Counted from the first letter of the stretch, positions 39,966 through 50,281 are shown. The stretch is DNA of 64,000 nucleotides from Chlorobaculum limnaeum (GCF_001747405.1 NZ_CP017305.1:266001-330000); one strand, 5' to 3'. Translations and numbers: made by a program. Notes: generated by a model from the sequence alone, not told the origin.

Positions 39966-39995
39966 AAAAAGGCTGTCGTTCTGGACAGCCTTTTT
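39966..39995. terminator. terminator between rodA and the coiled-coil gene
   Basis: AAAAAGGCTGTC (39966-39977) pairs with GACAGCCTTTTT (39984-39995) around GTTCTG. It can serve both convergent genes. Confidence 0.93.
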
Positions 39996-40034
39996 GTCGA
40001 AAAAACAATGTGTTTTATTTCGTTTTTTCTGCGA

Positions 40035-40490
40035 TCATTTTTTGATCTGATAGATGAATCGTTTGCCGCCTTCGCCAACGGGAATCCGTTCGATTTCCGG
40101 ATCCTGATTGCCGTATTTGTTGAACCAGAGGCTGACAGCGGTTCCTTTGGTCTGAAGAGCAGCCGCTATTTCACGGGGTTTGAATGCCTTGTCAGGATTG
40201 GCCTGAAGCAGATTCTTGATCGATATGCCGAGCTTTCCTCTTCCAAACTTGGCAGTTGCCGGTTTCGCTACCGGGCCGCCTTCCATTTTGGAAAGATTGT
40301 TTTCGAGCTTTTTGATAACGACATTCAATTCGGTTTCGAAAGGCCGGATGCTTTCTTCGAACTGAAGCTGCAATTCAGCGATTTTTTCCTTCAGCTCGTT
40401 TTTCTGCTGGTTCAATGCCTTGAATTCATCGACATTCAGAATGTACAGATCAAATTTGTCCGGAGCAGATTCTTTTCTCATAGTGTTCAT
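40035..40490 (-). CDS. coiled-coil plus winged-helix-like protein, unknown function
   Basis: 151 residues from ATG 40490. Residues about 15-75 form a predicted coiled coil (NVDEFKALNQQKNELKEKIA and following). A Lys/Gly linker leads to a C-terminal segment KAFKPREIAAALQTKGTAVS followed by LWFNKY and RFIYQI, which reads like a small winged helix-turn-helix. It may be a DNA-associated or nucleoid protein. An upstream in-frame Met at 40553 would add 21 hydrophobic residues and is judged unlikely. The IS5-type element begins about 100 bp upstream and may separate the gene from its original promoter. Confidence 0.7.
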   Translation of the reverse strand: MNTMRKESAPDKFDLYILNVDEFKALNQQKNELKEKIAELQLQFEESIRPFETELNVVIKKLENNLSKMEGGPVAKPATAKFGRGKLGISIKNLLQANPDKAFKPREIAAALQTKGTAVSLWFNKYGNQDPEIERIPVGEGGKRFIYQIKK

Positions 40491-40587
40491 GATTTGCGTG
40501 TGTGTAATAGGTACAGTTTGAAAACAAAAGAAATATAACAGGTTTGTATGCAATTGTGCAATAAAAAAAAATATCAGTTTTTATTAA

Positions 40588-41890
40588 GGGCACCTCGAAA
40601 AAAAGGGATTTGAAATATTCTCTTGCCAGCAAAGTTGGTACATGCCAGGCTAGCGGGCACCAATGAACGTTCTTTGACAGATTTGAGTCTACAAACCCAG
40701 GATTTGGTCATACTGGGCGCACTTATCCCCAGAGAAACACGTTGTAAACCTTTTTGTTGAGCTGCACACAACGCATCATGTTGTAGGTCAGATTGGCCAA
40801 GCCAATCTTTGCCGTTGCCCTATCGTAGCCGATGGTTCTGATGTACATGGCTTTCATCGAATTGGTCAAAAAACCGAAGATATGCTCCACTCGGGCACGA
40901 TGACGAGTTTTTTCTTGATTTGAGGCTTTCTGGGTCTCGGTAAGCTTATGGTGTTTGTTGGCTTTCTCATGGACGTTATTGGTCATGCCGCACTGTTCGA
41001 TGCTTGCTTCCTGGCCGATATAGGCTGCGTCAGCGTACAGCGGCTGTCCAGCATCAGTTTGATCGAGAAGCGTCTCGAGTTCCTGGGAGTCATGGACTGA
41101 CGCATCGGTTACCGTGTAGTCGCTGATAAGCTTGGTTCCTTTATCAACCTTGATATGGTTCTTGTAGCCGTAGAAGTTCATCTTGTTTTTCTTGGCCCAA
41201 CGGGCGTCACGGTCTTTTTGATGAAGCTTGTTGGGATTAGCTTTCCAAGCCTCAGGGGTCTGGCCCTGCTTGATCTGCTGGTTTTCATCACGACTGTTGC
41301 GCTGACGGGGTACTTCAACGAAACTGGCATCAACAATCTGACCCGTGTTTGCAAAGATGCACTGGTCGTCAAGGGCTTGATTGAAGCGTGCAAACAGTGC
41401 CTCGATGAGCCCTTCCCGGATCAGGGTTTCACGGAAATGCCAGATGGTTTTGGCATCGGGAACCTTGTCACTCGATTTCAGCCCGAGAAAGCGCTTGAAA
41501 CTCAAACGATCGGTAATCTGGTACTCCATCTGGTCGTCCGAAAGGCTGTAGAGGCTTTGCAGAATGAGAATCTTGAACATCATGGTGCGATCAAACGGGG
41601 GACGTCCCATCTTGCTTTTGTTGGCCGGCTTGGAGAACGCGATCTCAAGGACAGGCTGAAAGAGAGCCCAGTCGATATGTGTTTCAAGCTTTACCAGCGG
41701 ATCTTTCAGCTTGGTCAGGCGTTCCAAGAGAAAATGCTCGTCGAAAAAACCCAGAGGATTGATGTTCTTCATGGCAGTGGAAATGAGCGATGAGGTTCTG
41801 CCATAAAATACGGAATATTGGTCTGATGTCGATGCACTATATTGCTTTTTTATAATAGCTTATAGCACATTTGACTTTTTAGAGACGCCC
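40588..41890. mobile_element. IS5-type insertion sequence (1303 bp) flanked by TTAA
   Basis: The ends are inverted: GGGCACCTCGAAAAA at the left and GGGCGTCTCTAAAAA read inward from the right, 12 of 15 positions equal. TTAA stands immediately outside both ends (40584-40587 and 41891-41894); because TTAA is palindromic it could be a target duplication or part of the repeat. One transposase gene on the minus strand. Confidence 0.85.
40723..41772 (-). CDS. IS5-family transposase
   Basis: 349 residues, apparently complete. N-terminal domain with NPLGFFDEHFLLERLTKL and the DUF772-type RPPFDRTMMFKILILQSLYSLSDDQMEYQI; the DDE core has QIVDASFVEVPRQR, YGYKNHIKVDKGTKLISDYTV, LYADAAYIGQEA and RARVEHIFGFLTNSMKAM. 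The intact frame suggests recent insertion. Confidence 0.93.
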   Translation of the reverse strand: MKNINPLGFFDEHFLLERLTKLKDPLVKLETHIDWALFQPVLEIAFSKPANKSKMGRPPFDRTMMFKILILQSLYSLSDDQMEYQITDRLSFKRFLGLKSSDKVPDAKTIWHFRETLIREGLIEALFARFNQALDDQCIFANTGQIVDASFVEVPRQRNSRDENQQIKQGQTPEAWKANPNKLHQKDRDARWAKKNKMNFYGYKNHIKVDKGTKLISDYTVTDASVHDSQELETLLDQTDAGQPLYADAAYIGQEASIEQCGMTNNVHEKANKHHKLTETQKASNQEKTRHRARVEHIFGFLTNSMKAMYIRTIGYDRATAKIGLANLTYNMMRCVQLNKKVYNVFLWG

Positions 41891-41987
41891 TTAAATTAGA
41901 GATGTGAGTGCTGTATTATGGATGTATATAAACTACGGTTTCAACTTGATGTGTATTATTTGTTATTCAATTGAATAAAAGGATAGT

Positions 41988-43346
41988 ATGTTTATGAAAC
42001 AGAAAAGTGTTGCTGCTGTAACTCTTGGTTGTAAAGTGAATTATGCAGAGTCATCCTCCATAGTCGATACGCTGGTTTCTGAAGGATGGCAATTGCATGC
42101 AATCGATGATGGGGCTGATGTTATTATTATTCATACCTGCGCCGTTACCGGTGAAGCGGAGCGGAAGTCGAGGCAACAGATTCGCAAAATCATAAGAAAT
42201 CATCCACAAAGCAGAGTCGGAGTGATCGGTTGCTACGCGCAGCTCGATCCGGAACGGATTGCTGCTATCGAGGGCGTTTCATTCGTGCTTGGCACGACCG
42301 ACAAATTCGCAACTGAATGGTACGGATATGAATCCTTGCCGACTGATCCCGTCCCCTTGGTTAAGGTCTCTCCATCCGATCAGGCGAAAATCGCTCATCC
42401 GGCCTGTTCGATACTTTCCCGGCCTGAAAAGGGCAGAACCAGAGCATTCCTGAAAATACAGGATGGTTGCAGTTTTGGTTGCGCTTATTGCTCGATTCCG
42501 CTCGCCAGAGGGCGTTCTCGTTCAGTAACGCTTCCTGAGGTGCTCGACAGGGCGCGAAGGATTGCCGATGCCGGCTATCGCGAAATCGTGCTTACCGGCA
42601 TCAACATCGCCGATTTCCGGGATGGTGATATCCGGCTCGCTGATCTGCTCAGGCGTCTGGAAACTATCGATGTCTGCCGGATTCGAGTCAGCTCGATCGA
42701 GCCGCAACTGCTCGATGACGAATTGATCGACATCGTGGCGTCTTCCGCCAAAATCATGCCCCATTTCCACCTGCCATTGCAGAGCGGCTCCGACAAGGTG
42801 CTTCAGGCCATGAGGCGGCACTACGATACAGCATTCTATCGCGAACGGCTCGTGAAGGCGGTTTCGTCGATCGAAGGATGCGCTGTCGGCGCGGATGTGA
42901 TGGTGGGTTATCCCGGTGAAAGCGAGCAGGATTTCGCGGGGATGTGCCGTTTCATCGAGGAGTTGCCGGTTGCGTACCTGCATGTTTTTAAATGTTCGCC
43001 CAGGCCGCGCACCAGCCTTTTCGCGGAAATCGCCGGAAAGAAGCTGATCCGCGTACCTTCCGCAGAAGCGTCGTCGAGAGCGGCCCGGCTTGGCGAGATC
43101 GGTGAAAAGATCGAGCGGCGCTTTGCCGAAGCATTCATCGGAAGCCGTCTGAAGGTGCTTTTCGAAGAGTCCGGGGCGCTTCCCGGAGGAGTGATGCGCT
43201 GGAGCGGGTACAGCGAGAATTACCTCCGGGTGAGTGTCGATACCGGAGCGGATTTCAGCGCCGGGGAGTTGAGGGGGCGGGTTCGTGAGGTGATCGTCGA
43301 TGGCTTTGGCGAGGGTTTGCAATTAAGGGGCAGACTCTTATCTTGA
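41988..43346 (+). CDS. mtaB: tRNA (t6A37) methylthiotransferase
   Basis: 452-residue radical-SAM MiaB-family enzyme that converts t6A to ms2t6A at position 37 of ANN-decoding tRNAs. The N-terminal UPF0004 domain has VTLGCKVNYAES, IIHTCAVTGEAERKSRQQI and VIGCYAQLDPE (three cluster cysteines); the radical-SAM motif is IQDGCSFGCAYCSIPLARGRS. LGCKVN rather than LGCPKN places it with MtaB rather than RimO. AAAGGATAG precedes the ATG. Upstream is the IS5-type element, so the promoter may be altered. Confidence 0.93.
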   Translation: MFMKQKSVAAVTLGCKVNYAESSSIVDTLVSEGWQLHAIDDGADVIIIHTCAVTGEAERKSRQQIRKIIRNHPQSRVGVIGCYAQLDPERIAAIEGVSFVLGTTDKFATEWYGYESLPTDPVPLVKVSPSDQAKIAHPACSILSRPEKGRTRAFLKIQDGCSFGCAYCSIPLARGRSRSVTLPEVLDRARRIADAGYREIVLTGINIADFRDGDIRLADLLRRLETIDVCRIRVSSIEPQLLDDELIDIVASSAKIMPHFHLPLQSGSDKVLQAMRRHYDTAFYRERLVKAVSSIEGCAVGADVMVGYPGESEQDFAGMCRFIEELPVAYLHVFKCSPRPRTSLFAEIAGKKLIRVPSAEASSRAARLGEIGEKIERRFAEAFIGSRLKVLFEESGALPGGVMRWSGYSENYLRVSVDTGADFSAGELRGRVREVIVDGFGEGLQLRGRLLS

Positions 43347-43439
43347 TGTTTTGCATGAAGAAGGCGTCTTTCCGAGGTCTGGCACCGGAAGCGTCCTGTA
43401 TCCGGCAGTATTCATCAATATCGAAAAACTTCCACATCC

Positions 43440-43973
43440 ATGCCTATCAAATCCAGAATTCGCACCGTTCCCGATTATCCGAAAAAAGGGATCATGTTTC
43501 GTGACATCACCACGTTGATCAAGGATCCGGTCGGGTTCCGTCTGGTGATCGACAACCTGACCCAGCACTATCTGTCCAACGGAGTCGATTTCGATGTGAT
43601 CGTGGGTATCGAGGCCAGAGGCTTCATTCTTGGCGGCGCGCTTGCCTATACGCTCGGCAAGGGATTCGTGCCGGTCAGGAAGCCCGGCAAGCTTCCGGCG
43701 GATGTGGTGCAGCTCGAATACGAACTCGAGTATGGAACAGACAAGATCGAGATGCATACCGACTCCCTGGTTGAGGGGCAGCGCGTGCTTCTGGTCGATG
43801 ATCTCCTTGCTACGGGCGGTACGGCTCTTGCCGCTGCCGGACTGGTCGAGAAGCTTGGTGGCGTCGTGGCTGGCATGGCCTTCATCGTCAATCTGCCCGA
43901 TATCGGCGGCGAAAAGAAGATTCGTGAAAAAGGATATGATATCTACTCCCTGACCGAGTTCGAAGGGGATTGA
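43440..43973 (+). CDS. apt: adenine phosphoribosyltransferase
   Basis: 177-residue purine-salvage enzyme: PDYPKKGIMFRDITTLIKDP at the start, VGIEARGFILGGALA, FVPVRKPGKLPADV and the PRPP loop VLLVDDLLATGGTALAA. It lies between mtaB and an antiporter gene, 16 bases before the latter's start. Confidence 0.96.
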   Translation: MPIKSRIRTVPDYPKKGIMFRDITTLIKDPVGFRLVIDNLTQHYLSNGVDFDVIVGIEARGFILGGALAYTLGKGFVPVRKPGKLPADVVQLEYELEYGTDKIEMHTDSLVEGQRVLLVDDLLATGGTALAAAGLVEKLGGVVAGMAFIVNLPDIGGEKKIREKGYDIYSLTEFEGD

Positions 43974-43989
43974 GTCTTTTCGAAATTTG

Positions 43990-45441
43990 ATGGATTTAAT
44001 GAAGTATTCTTTTGGCTTGTTGAAACATGGCGCGCTCCTTGCCGCCATGCTGCTGCTTTCCGTCAGCCTTCCAGCGGTGGCGTTTTGCTCGACCGGAGGG
44101 GGAGAGCACTCTTTCCTTCCTCCGGTATGGCTGGCTCTTCCGTTTGTGCTGCTGCTTGTGATGATCGCCACCGGCCCGCTCTTGTATCCGAAATTCTGGG
44201 AGCATAACTATCAGAAGGTCGCTCTTCTGCTTGGCGGCGGTGTTTCGCTTTATTATGCGTTTGCCGTGGCGGGCGGGTTGGGTCAGCTCGAACATACGCT
44301 CGAAGAGTACATCTCCTTCATCGCCCTGATTGCCTCGCTTTTTGTCGTGGCGGGTGGCATTCTCATCAAGATCGAACGTCGCGGCACGCCGATGCTCAAT
44401 GGGTTCCTGCTGCTGTTCGGCGCGGTGCTGTCGAATATGGTCGGAACGACCGGGGCTTCGATGCTGCTGATCAGGCCCTATCTCAGGGTCAACGAAGGTC
44501 GCCTGAAGCCGTTCCATATCGTCTTTTTCATCTTCATCGTCAGCAACATTGGCGGTGCCTTGACGCCTATCGGCGATCCGCCGCTCTTTTTGGGTTTCCT
44601 GCGTGGAGTGCCGTTTTTCTGGGTAGTTCAACACCTTTGGCTACCCTGGCTGGTGACGGTCGTTCTTCTGGTCGCCATCTTTCTCGTGCTCGATGCGAAG
44701 AACGGGAAGAGCGCGAACGAAGGGAGCTATTCGGGCCGAATTACGCTGACCGGGCGCAGAAATTTCATCTATCTGATTCCGTTGATCGGGTCGATCTTTC
44801 TCGATCCCGCCGTGATTCCCGGATTTCCGAGTCTTCAGGAGATGTTTCATGTGCCGTTCGGCATCAGGGAGGTCATCATGCTGACGATCGCGGTCGTGGC
44901 GTACAAGACAGCCAACCAGAATGCGCTCAAGGGCAACGAGTTCAACTTCGAGCCGATCAAGGAGGTCGCATTTCTTTTCGTGGGCATCTTCGCCACCATG
45001 ATTCCCGCGCTCCAGCTTATCGGCGCTTATGCGCAATCCCACGCAGCCGAGTTCACCGTCACGAGGTTTTACTGGTTCACCGGAATCCTGTCCGGCGTGC
45101 TCGACAATGCGCCGACCTATCTGAATTTCCTCGCAGGCGCGATGGGCAAGTTCGGCCTCGATGCCGGAAGTCCCACGGACATGGCAAGGTTCGCGCACGG
45201 CATCGCTTCGCCGGTCGCGGGGGATGTCGAATCCTATCTGTACCTGATGGCCATTTCTGTGGCGGCGGTCTTTTTTGGCGCGATGACCTACATCGGCAAT
45301 GCTCCGAATTTCATGGTCAAGAATATCGCCGAGCAGACGGAAGCGGACGTACCCTCTTTCGTGGAATATATTTACCGCTATTCGATTCCGGTCTTGCTGC
45401 CGGTATTCGGAATCATCTGGTTTGTCATGTTCAACTGGTAG
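43990..45441 (+). CDS. nhaD: NhaD-type Na+/H+ antiporter
   Basis: 483 residues. An N-terminal signal-like helix (about 8-30) precedes about 12 further membrane helices of the ion-transporter superfamily. NhaD-like motifs: NMVGTTGASMLLIRPYLRVNE, FFIFIVSNIGGALTPIGDPPLF and SGVLDNAPTYLNFL. It would expel sodium in exchange for protons. A TTG lies one codon before the ATG at 43990; the ATG was chosen. Confidence 0.9.
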   Translation: MDLMKYSFGLLKHGALLAAMLLLSVSLPAVAFCSTGGGEHSFLPPVWLALPFVLLLVMIATGPLLYPKFWEHNYQKVALLLGGGVSLYYAFAVAGGLGQLEHTLEEYISFIALIASLFVVAGGILIKIERRGTPMLNGFLLLFGAVLSNMVGTTGASMLLIRPYLRVNEGRLKPFHIVFFIFIVSNIGGALTPIGDPPLFLGFLRGVPFFWVVQHLWLPWLVTVVLLVAIFLVLDAKNGKSANEGSYSGRITLTGRRNFIYLIPLIGSIFLDPAVIPGFPSLQEMFHVPFGIREVIMLTIAVVAYKTANQNALKGNEFNFEPIKEVAFLFVGIFATMIPALQLIGAYAQSHAAEFTVTRFYWFTGILSGVLDNAPTYLNFLAGAMGKFGLDAGSPTDMARFAHGIASPVAGDVESYLYLMAISVAAVFFGAMTYIGNAPNFMVKNIAEQTEADVPSFVEYIYRYSIPVLLPVFGIIWFVMFNW

Positions 45442-45452
45442 GCGTACCATAA

Positions 45453-45480
45453 CCTGCCGTTCAGAACAGCAAACGGCAGG
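45453..45480. terminator. hairpin after the antiporter gene
   Basis: CCTGCCGTT (45453-45461) pairs with AACGGCAGG (45472-45480) around ten bases. No U-run follows, so termination is plausible but not certain. Confidence 0.55.
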
Positions 45481-45641
45481 GTAGAAAGCCGGAAACCGCG
45501 CGGTCACTCTTATCCGGTACTCAAGACAAGAGTGACTGAATTATATCGTTCCGCAGTCGTCCAGAAACAGGTCCACTCCTCTGTGCGCGAGCACTTCATT
45601 CCGTCAATATCCTTGCCGCGCGGGATGTGCCGCCGAGGCGG

Positions 45642-45947
45642 TTACTCGTCTGATTTCAGGCTTTCGCTGACAGCGTGCTTGAACTCTTTGGAGATTTTGA
45701 AAGTCGGCACGTTTTTCGGCTCGACGGTCACCTTCTCGCCAGTTCTCGGGTTTCTGGCCTGCCGGAGATTCTTGTAGCGGATGTTGAACGATCCGAACCC
45801 GCGAATCTCAATCCGTTTTCCGGCTTTCAGCGAGTCGATGATGCTCTCGAAAAGGGAGTCAACGACTGCTTCCGTTTCGTTTTTGGTCAGACCTGTGCGC
45901 TGGGCGATAACGTTCACCAGGTCGGCTTTGGTGGTAGTCTGTCCCAT
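45642..45947 (-). CDS. HU/IHF-family DNA-binding protein
   Basis: 101 residues: KADLVNVIAQRTGLTKNETEAVVDSLF, then GKRIEIRGFGSF and the DNA-inserting arm RYKNLRQARNPRTGEKVTVEPKNVPTFK with the conserved proline in RNPRTG. It bends DNA as a dimer; length and EPKN suggest an IHF-like member, but no partner subunit is adjacent. It probably influences replication and many promoters. Confidence 0.93.
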   Translation of the reverse strand: MGQTTTKADLVNVIAQRTGLTKNETEAVVDSLFESIIDSLKAGKRIEIRGFGSFNIRYKNLRQARNPRTGEKVTVEPKNVPTFKISKEFKHAVSESLKSDE

Positions 45948-45990
45948 GGTAGTGTGTGCTTTGGGGTTATAGGTTTGCCAATACTGCTGG

Positions 45991-46353
45991 TTAATTCCAA
46001 AGGCGTATAGCTACTAATACAAGAAAAACTGCGAACATCCGTCTCAAAAGATCGCTTGAGAGTTCAATGGCCAGCCGTGCTCCAAAAAAAGCACCGGCGA
46101 AAAGGCCGAGCGCGATGACCAGTCCAAACCAGATATTGTCGGTCGAGATTTTGCCGGACTGGTAATATTCGTAAACCCCCAGAATCCCTACCGGAAGCAA
46201 GAGGGCGACGAGCGAGGTCGCGCTGGCGGTTTGCTGGGTCATGCCGAAAAAGAACACGAGCGCCGGAACGATGATCACTCCGCCACCGACGCCGAACATG
46301 CCGGAGAGGAGTCCGGCGGCGAGTCCCGTGATGAACAGAATGAGCAGTTGCAT
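45991..46353 (-). CDS. half-size TauE/SafE (TSUP) family permease
   Basis: 120 residues with four hydrophobic segments. The N-terminal GLAAGLLSGMFGVGGGVIIVPALVFFFG is the first TSUP signature (GxxxGxxGxGGG). Full-length TSUP permeases have two such halves (about 250 residues); this protein has one, so it would act as a dimer. No frameshifted second half is seen in the flanks. It is 45 bases after ftsH on the same strand. Substrate possibly sulfur oxyanions, unproven. Confidence 0.85.
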   Translation of the reverse strand: MQLLILFITGLAAGLLSGMFGVGGGVIIVPALVFFFGMTQQTASATSLVALLLPVGILGVYEYYQSGKISTDNIWFGLVIALGLFAGAFFGARLAIELSSDLLRRMFAVFLVLVAIRLWN

Positions 46354-46398
46354 GATGTTTTTCGAAAAGATGTTCCGTTGTTGACTTGTCAGGTTCGC

Positions 46399-48378
46399 TC
46401 ATGCCGGAGAGCCTTCAATGGTCCCCTTCGAATTGACGATAGCGTCGATTTCAGCCGAATCGAGCGACTCCTTTTCAATCAGCAGCGCAGCCATTTCGTG
46501 CAGTATCCGGCCATGCGCCGTGAGAATCTTTCGTGCGTTGTCCATGCACTCGGTGATGATTCTGCGCACCTCGACATCAATCTGCAGGGCGGTATCCTCG
46601 CTGTACTCCCTCACATGCGAATAGTCCTTGCCGAGGAACACCTCCTTGTGCCCGTCGCCGTAATTGATCGGGCCGAGCTTGTCGCTCATGCCCCAGTTTT
46701 TGACCATCTTGCGGGCGATCTCGGTCGCCTTCTCTATATCGTTGGCCGCGCCAGTACTCACCTCGTCGAAGATCAACTCTTCCGCCGCGCGCCCACCGAG
46801 GGCGTAGGTGATCATGGCGATCAGGTACTCGCGATTCTGTGTGTAGCGGTCTTCGAGCGGCAGGTAGGCGGTCTGGCCGAGGCTTCGGCCTCGCGGAATG
46901 ATCGTGACCTTGTGGATCGGGTCGGAGCCGCTGGTGAACTTCGAAACGATCACATGCCCCGCCTCGTGATAGGCGGTGAGCTTTTTCTGGTCGGGCGAGA
47001 TGAACATGCTCCTGCGCTCCGGTCCCATGAGCACCTTGTCACGGGCATCTTCAAAATTCCGGGCGGTAATTACCGTCTGCTCCTTTCTTGCCGCGAGGAG
47101 CGCCGCCTCGTTGACCAGATTGGCCAGGTCGGCACCCGAAAAGCCCGGTGTGCTGCGGGCGATGCCGGCAATATCAATTTCGCCCGAAAGTGGCGTGTTG
47201 CGGGTATGAATCTTCAGGATCGCCTCGCGCCCGCGAATGTCGGGCTTGTCGATGACCACCTGACGGTCGAATCTGCCGGGGCGCAACAGCGCGGTATCGA
47301 GCACGTCGGGGCGGTTGGTGGCGGCGATGAGAATCACGTTGTCCTTGGTGGTGAAACCGTCCATCTCCACGAGGAGCTGGTTCAGCGTCTGCTCGCGCTC
47401 GTCGTGCCCGCCGCCGAGACCCGCGCCACGGCTCCGGCCCACGGCGTCGATCTCATCGACGAAAACGATGCACGGCGCGTTTTTCTTGGCGGTGTCGAAC
47501 AGGTCACGCACGCGAGCCGCGCCGACGCCGACGAACATCTCGACGAAATCCGCGCCGGAGATGGAAAAGAAGGGCACCTTCGCCTCGCCCGCAATCGCCT
47601 TGGCAAGCAGCGTTTTTCCTGTGCCGGGAGGGCCGAGCAGGAGCACGCCCTTGGGTATCTTGCCGCCGATCTTCTGGAACTTCTCGGGGTTCATGAGGAA
47701 CTCCACGGTCTCCTTGAGCTCTTCGACAGCTTCGTCAACTCCGGCAACGTCTTCGAATGTCACCTTGACGTCAAACTCGCTGACGAGCTTGGCGCGGCTT
47801 TTGCCGAAGCTGAAGATGTTTTTCGACGCGCCGTTCTGCATCGACATACGTCTGAAGATGAAAAAATAGACGAAGCCAAAGAGAACCCACGGCAGCAGGA
47901 GGAGCAGGAAACTGGAAAAATCGTCGCTGCTTTGCACGATCTTGAGCTGGATGCCGCGCGCCGAGAGGCTGTCGGCCTGGGGCCGGTCGAAACCCGGAAG
48001 CCTGACCATGAAGCGGTCGGAGCTGATGGTGCTGCCGTTGGTCAGCCGGAGACTGTCGGCGGCCTTGAGCTTGCCGGTCAGGAGGGCAGAGTTGTCCTGG
48101 CTGGTTTTGACGGTGACTTCAGCGAGCGAACCGCCAGTGACGATCGAACGGTATTCGTTATAGGAGATTTCCGGGGAGAGTTCCTGGGAGAAAAAGCGCT
48201 GGAATACAAACAGGCCAAGCATCGCCAGCATCAGGAAAAGGATGAACTTTGGAAATCCACCCTCGCGTTCCTCTTTACCGGGAAAACGGTCATCTGGATC
48301 CGAACCTTTGTCTGGCGGCATGAAGCGGTTGCCGGGCCGGTTTTTCGGAGTCTTGTCGCTGCTTTTATTTGACTGCAT
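46399..48378 (-). CDS. ftsH: ATP-dependent zinc metalloprotease FtsH
   Basis: 659 residues. A charged N-terminus leads to two membrane helices ([19 protein letters not shown] and [22 protein letters not shown]) flanking a periplasmic domain; then the AAA+ module with Walker [19 protein letters not shown], Walker [13 protein letters not shown] and [22 protein letters not shown]; then the protease with [10 protein letters not shown]. It degrades membrane and regulatory proteins. The start at ATG 48378 (MQSNKSSDK) is chosen; the upstream frame is in the promoter region shared with gltX. Confidence 0.96.
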   Translation of the reverse strand: MQSNKSSDKTPKNRPGNRFMPPDKGSDPDDRFPGKEEREGGFPKFILFLMLAMLGLFVFQRFFSQELSPEISYNEYRSIVTGGSLAEVTVKTSQDNSALLTGKLKAADSLRLTNGSTISSDRFMVRLPGFDRPQADSLSARGIQLKIVQSSDDFSSFLLLLLPWVLFGFVYFFIFRRMSMQNGASKNIFSFGKSRAKLVSEFDVKVTFEDVAGVDEAVEELKETVEFLMNPEKFQKIGGKIPKGVLLLGPPGTGKTLLAKAIAGEAKVPFFSISGADFVEMFVGVGAARVRDLFDTAKKNAPCIVFVDEIDAVGRSRGAGLGGGHDEREQTLNQLLVEMDGFTTKDNVILIAATNRPDVLDTALLRPGRFDRQVVIDKPDIRGREAILKIHTRNTPLSGEIDIAGIARSTPGFSGADLANLVNEAALLAARKEQTVITARNFEDARDKVLMGPERRSMFISPDQKKLTAYHEAGHVIVSKFTSGSDPIHKVTIIPRGRSLGQTAYLPLEDRYTQNREYLIAMITYALGGRAAEELIFDEVSTGAANDIEKATEIARKMVKNWGMSDKLGPINYGDGHKEVFLGKDYSHVREYSEDTALQIDVEVRRIITECMDNARKILTAHGRILHEMAALLIEKESLDSAEIDAIVNSKGTIEGSPA

Positions 48379-48713
48379 CTGCTGTTGTTCGGGTGATGCA
48401 AGATAACTTACGGAATAATAAGTAATTAAAAGTAAAACTTTGGTAGAAACCAAAAAGTTTATCGTGAGCCATCTCCGGCAGGTTTTTTTTGGAGTTATTT
48501 TCTTGCCGCAGCCGGAGATATGGCTTCCGTCGAGCCACTTGCGCGCTTTTTCTCCGTAGTTGGTCAAATTCTCTTACAATTGCCAAATGCAGCGAGTTTT
48601 TCTTAAATTCCTTGCGTTTCGAAGGCGCTGCCGTAACGTCTGATCTTTCAGATTTCGAGGGTGTGCCTGCCGTTACAGTCTGTCGCAATTACAAAATCTT
48701 CATCTTTCGTACT
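48379..48713. promoter_or_regulatory. 335-bp divergent promoter region, ftsH/gltX
   Basis: No gene is seen. An interrupted inverted repeat at 48435-48460 (AAACTTTGGT, AGAA, ACCAAAAAGTTT; perfect core TTTGGT/ACCAAA) could be an operator for ftsH, but this is a pattern only. The gltX half holds an extended frame that lacks protein-like composition. Confidence 0.4.
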
Positions 48714-50225
48714 ATGGCCGGTCAAAGGGTTAGAACGCGATTTGCCCCATCTCCTACGGGATATCTTCACGTCGGCGGTCTTCGCACCGCACTGTACAAT
48801 TATCTGTTCGCCAAGAGAATGAACGGGGATTTCGTCATCCGGATCGAGGATACCGACCAGAGCCGCAAGGTCGAGGATGCCGAAAAGAATCTTATCAGCA
48901 CGTTCGAATGGGCGGGCATCATCGCCGATGAAAGTCCGATGCATGGCGGCAACTATGGCCCGTACGTGCAGTCACAGCGCCTTTCGATCTACCGCGACTA
49001 CTGCACCCGCCTGCTCGAAGACAAAAACGCTTACTACTGCTTCTCGACCTCCGAAGAGCTTGAAGAGAATCGCCAGCTTCAGCTCAAGCAGGGGCTTCAG
49101 CCCAAATACAACCGCAAGTGGCTACCCGAGGAAATGGGTGGCAACATGCCGGAGTCGGAGATCAAAAAGAAGCTCGACGAGGGCGTACCCTACGTGGTGA
49201 GGATGAAGGTGCCGGACTATGTGTCGGTCTGGTTCGAGGATATGATTCGCGGCCCGATCGAATTCGACTCGGCGACCATCGATGACCAGGTGCTGATGAA
49301 GTCCGATGGCTTCCCGACCTACCACTTCGCCAGCGTCATCGACGACCATCTGATGGAGTTTACCCACATCATCCGTGGCGAGGAGTGGCTGCCGTCGATG
49401 CCGAAGCACCTGTTGCTCTACGAATTCTTCGGCTGGGAGCCGCCGAAGTTCGCGCACCTGCCGCTTCTGCTCAACCCCGACCGCTCCAAGCTCAGCAAGC
49501 GCCAGGGCGACGTGGCCGTCGAGGATTACATGCGCAAGGGTTACAGCAACGAGGCGATTGTCAACTTCGTCGCGCTGCTCGGCTGGAACGAGGGTGAAGG
49601 CAGCGAGCAGGAGGTGTTCAGCATGGAGGAGCTGATCTCGAAATTCTCGCTCGAACGGGTGGGCAAGGCTGGCGCCGTCTTCAACGTCGAAAAGCTCTCA
49701 TGGCTGGAAAAGCAGTACATCAAGACCCGTCCGGTCGAAATGATCGTGGGCAACATCAAGCCGGTGCTCCAGGCCAGGCTGGCTGAATTCTCGCCGGAGA
49801 TGCCGGTCGAGCGCATCAGCTCCGACGACTATCTCGGCAAGGTGGTCGAACTGATGCGTGAGCGCGTCAACTTCGAGCACGAGTTCGTGACCTTCAGCAG
49901 CTACTTCTTCTTCGAGCCGGAGAGCTACGAGGAGGAGGCGGTCGCCAAGCGCTGGACGCCGAACGTGCCGCCGCTGCTTCAGGAGTTTGTCGAAGTGCTC
50001 GAAGCGAACGACGACTTCACCGCCGAGAACATCGAGGCGCAGCTCAAGGCGTTCGTGGCTCCGAAAGGCTTGAAGCCCGCCGTCTTGATTCATCCGCTCA
50101 GGATCGCCGCCTCCGGCGTGAGTTTCGGCCCGAGCCTCTACCACATGCTCGAAGTGCTTGGCAAGGAAGCGGTGCTCCGCCGCATCCGCCGCGCCATCGA
50201 GCGGATCGAGGTGCCCGTGGCCTGA
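48714..50225 (+). CDS. gltX: glutamyl-tRNA synthetase
   Basis: 503-residue class I synthetase. The HIGH-type motif is [28 protein letters not shown] follows, and the KMSKS-type motif is [14 protein letters not shown]. The C-terminal anticodon-binding region ends near [24 protein letters not shown]. With gatA in the window, it may be the non-discriminating form that also makes Glu-tRNA(Gln). Glu-tRNA also feeds tetrapyrrole (bacteriochlorophyll) synthesis. The ATG at 48714 ([12 protein letters not shown]) is a standard start. Confidence 0.96.
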   Translation: MAGQRVRTRFAPSPTGYLHVGGLRTALYNYLFAKRMNGDFVIRIEDTDQSRKVEDAEKNLISTFEWAGIIADESPMHGGNYGPYVQSQRLSIYRDYCTRLLEDKNAYYCFSTSEELEENRQLQLKQGLQPKYNRKWLPEEMGGNMPESEIKKKLDEGVPYVVRMKVPDYVSVWFEDMIRGPIEFDSATIDDQVLMKSDGFPTYHFASVIDDHLMEFTHIIRGEEWLPSMPKHLLLYEFFGWEPPKFAHLPLLLNPDRSKLSKRQGDVAVEDYMRKGYSNEAIVNFVALLGWNEGEGSEQEVFSMEELISKFSLERVGKAGAVFNVEKLSWLEKQYIKTRPVEMIVGNIKPVLQARLAEFSPEMPVERISSDDYLGKVVELMRERVNFEHEFVTFSSYFFFEPESYEEEAVAKRWTPNVPPLLQEFVEVLEANDDFTAENIEAQLKAFVAPKGLKPAVLIHPLRIAASGVSFGPSLYHMLEVLGKEAVLRRIRRAIERIEVPVA

Positions 50226-50281
50226 CTCAACCCTCAGCGGGGCATTCCGTTGCCCCGCTGAGGAAAAAGTTCTTTTTTTGT

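Noticed and set aside
45991-46353. Frameshifted full-length TSUP gene
   Set aside because: No second TSUP half was found in any frame in the flanking sequence.
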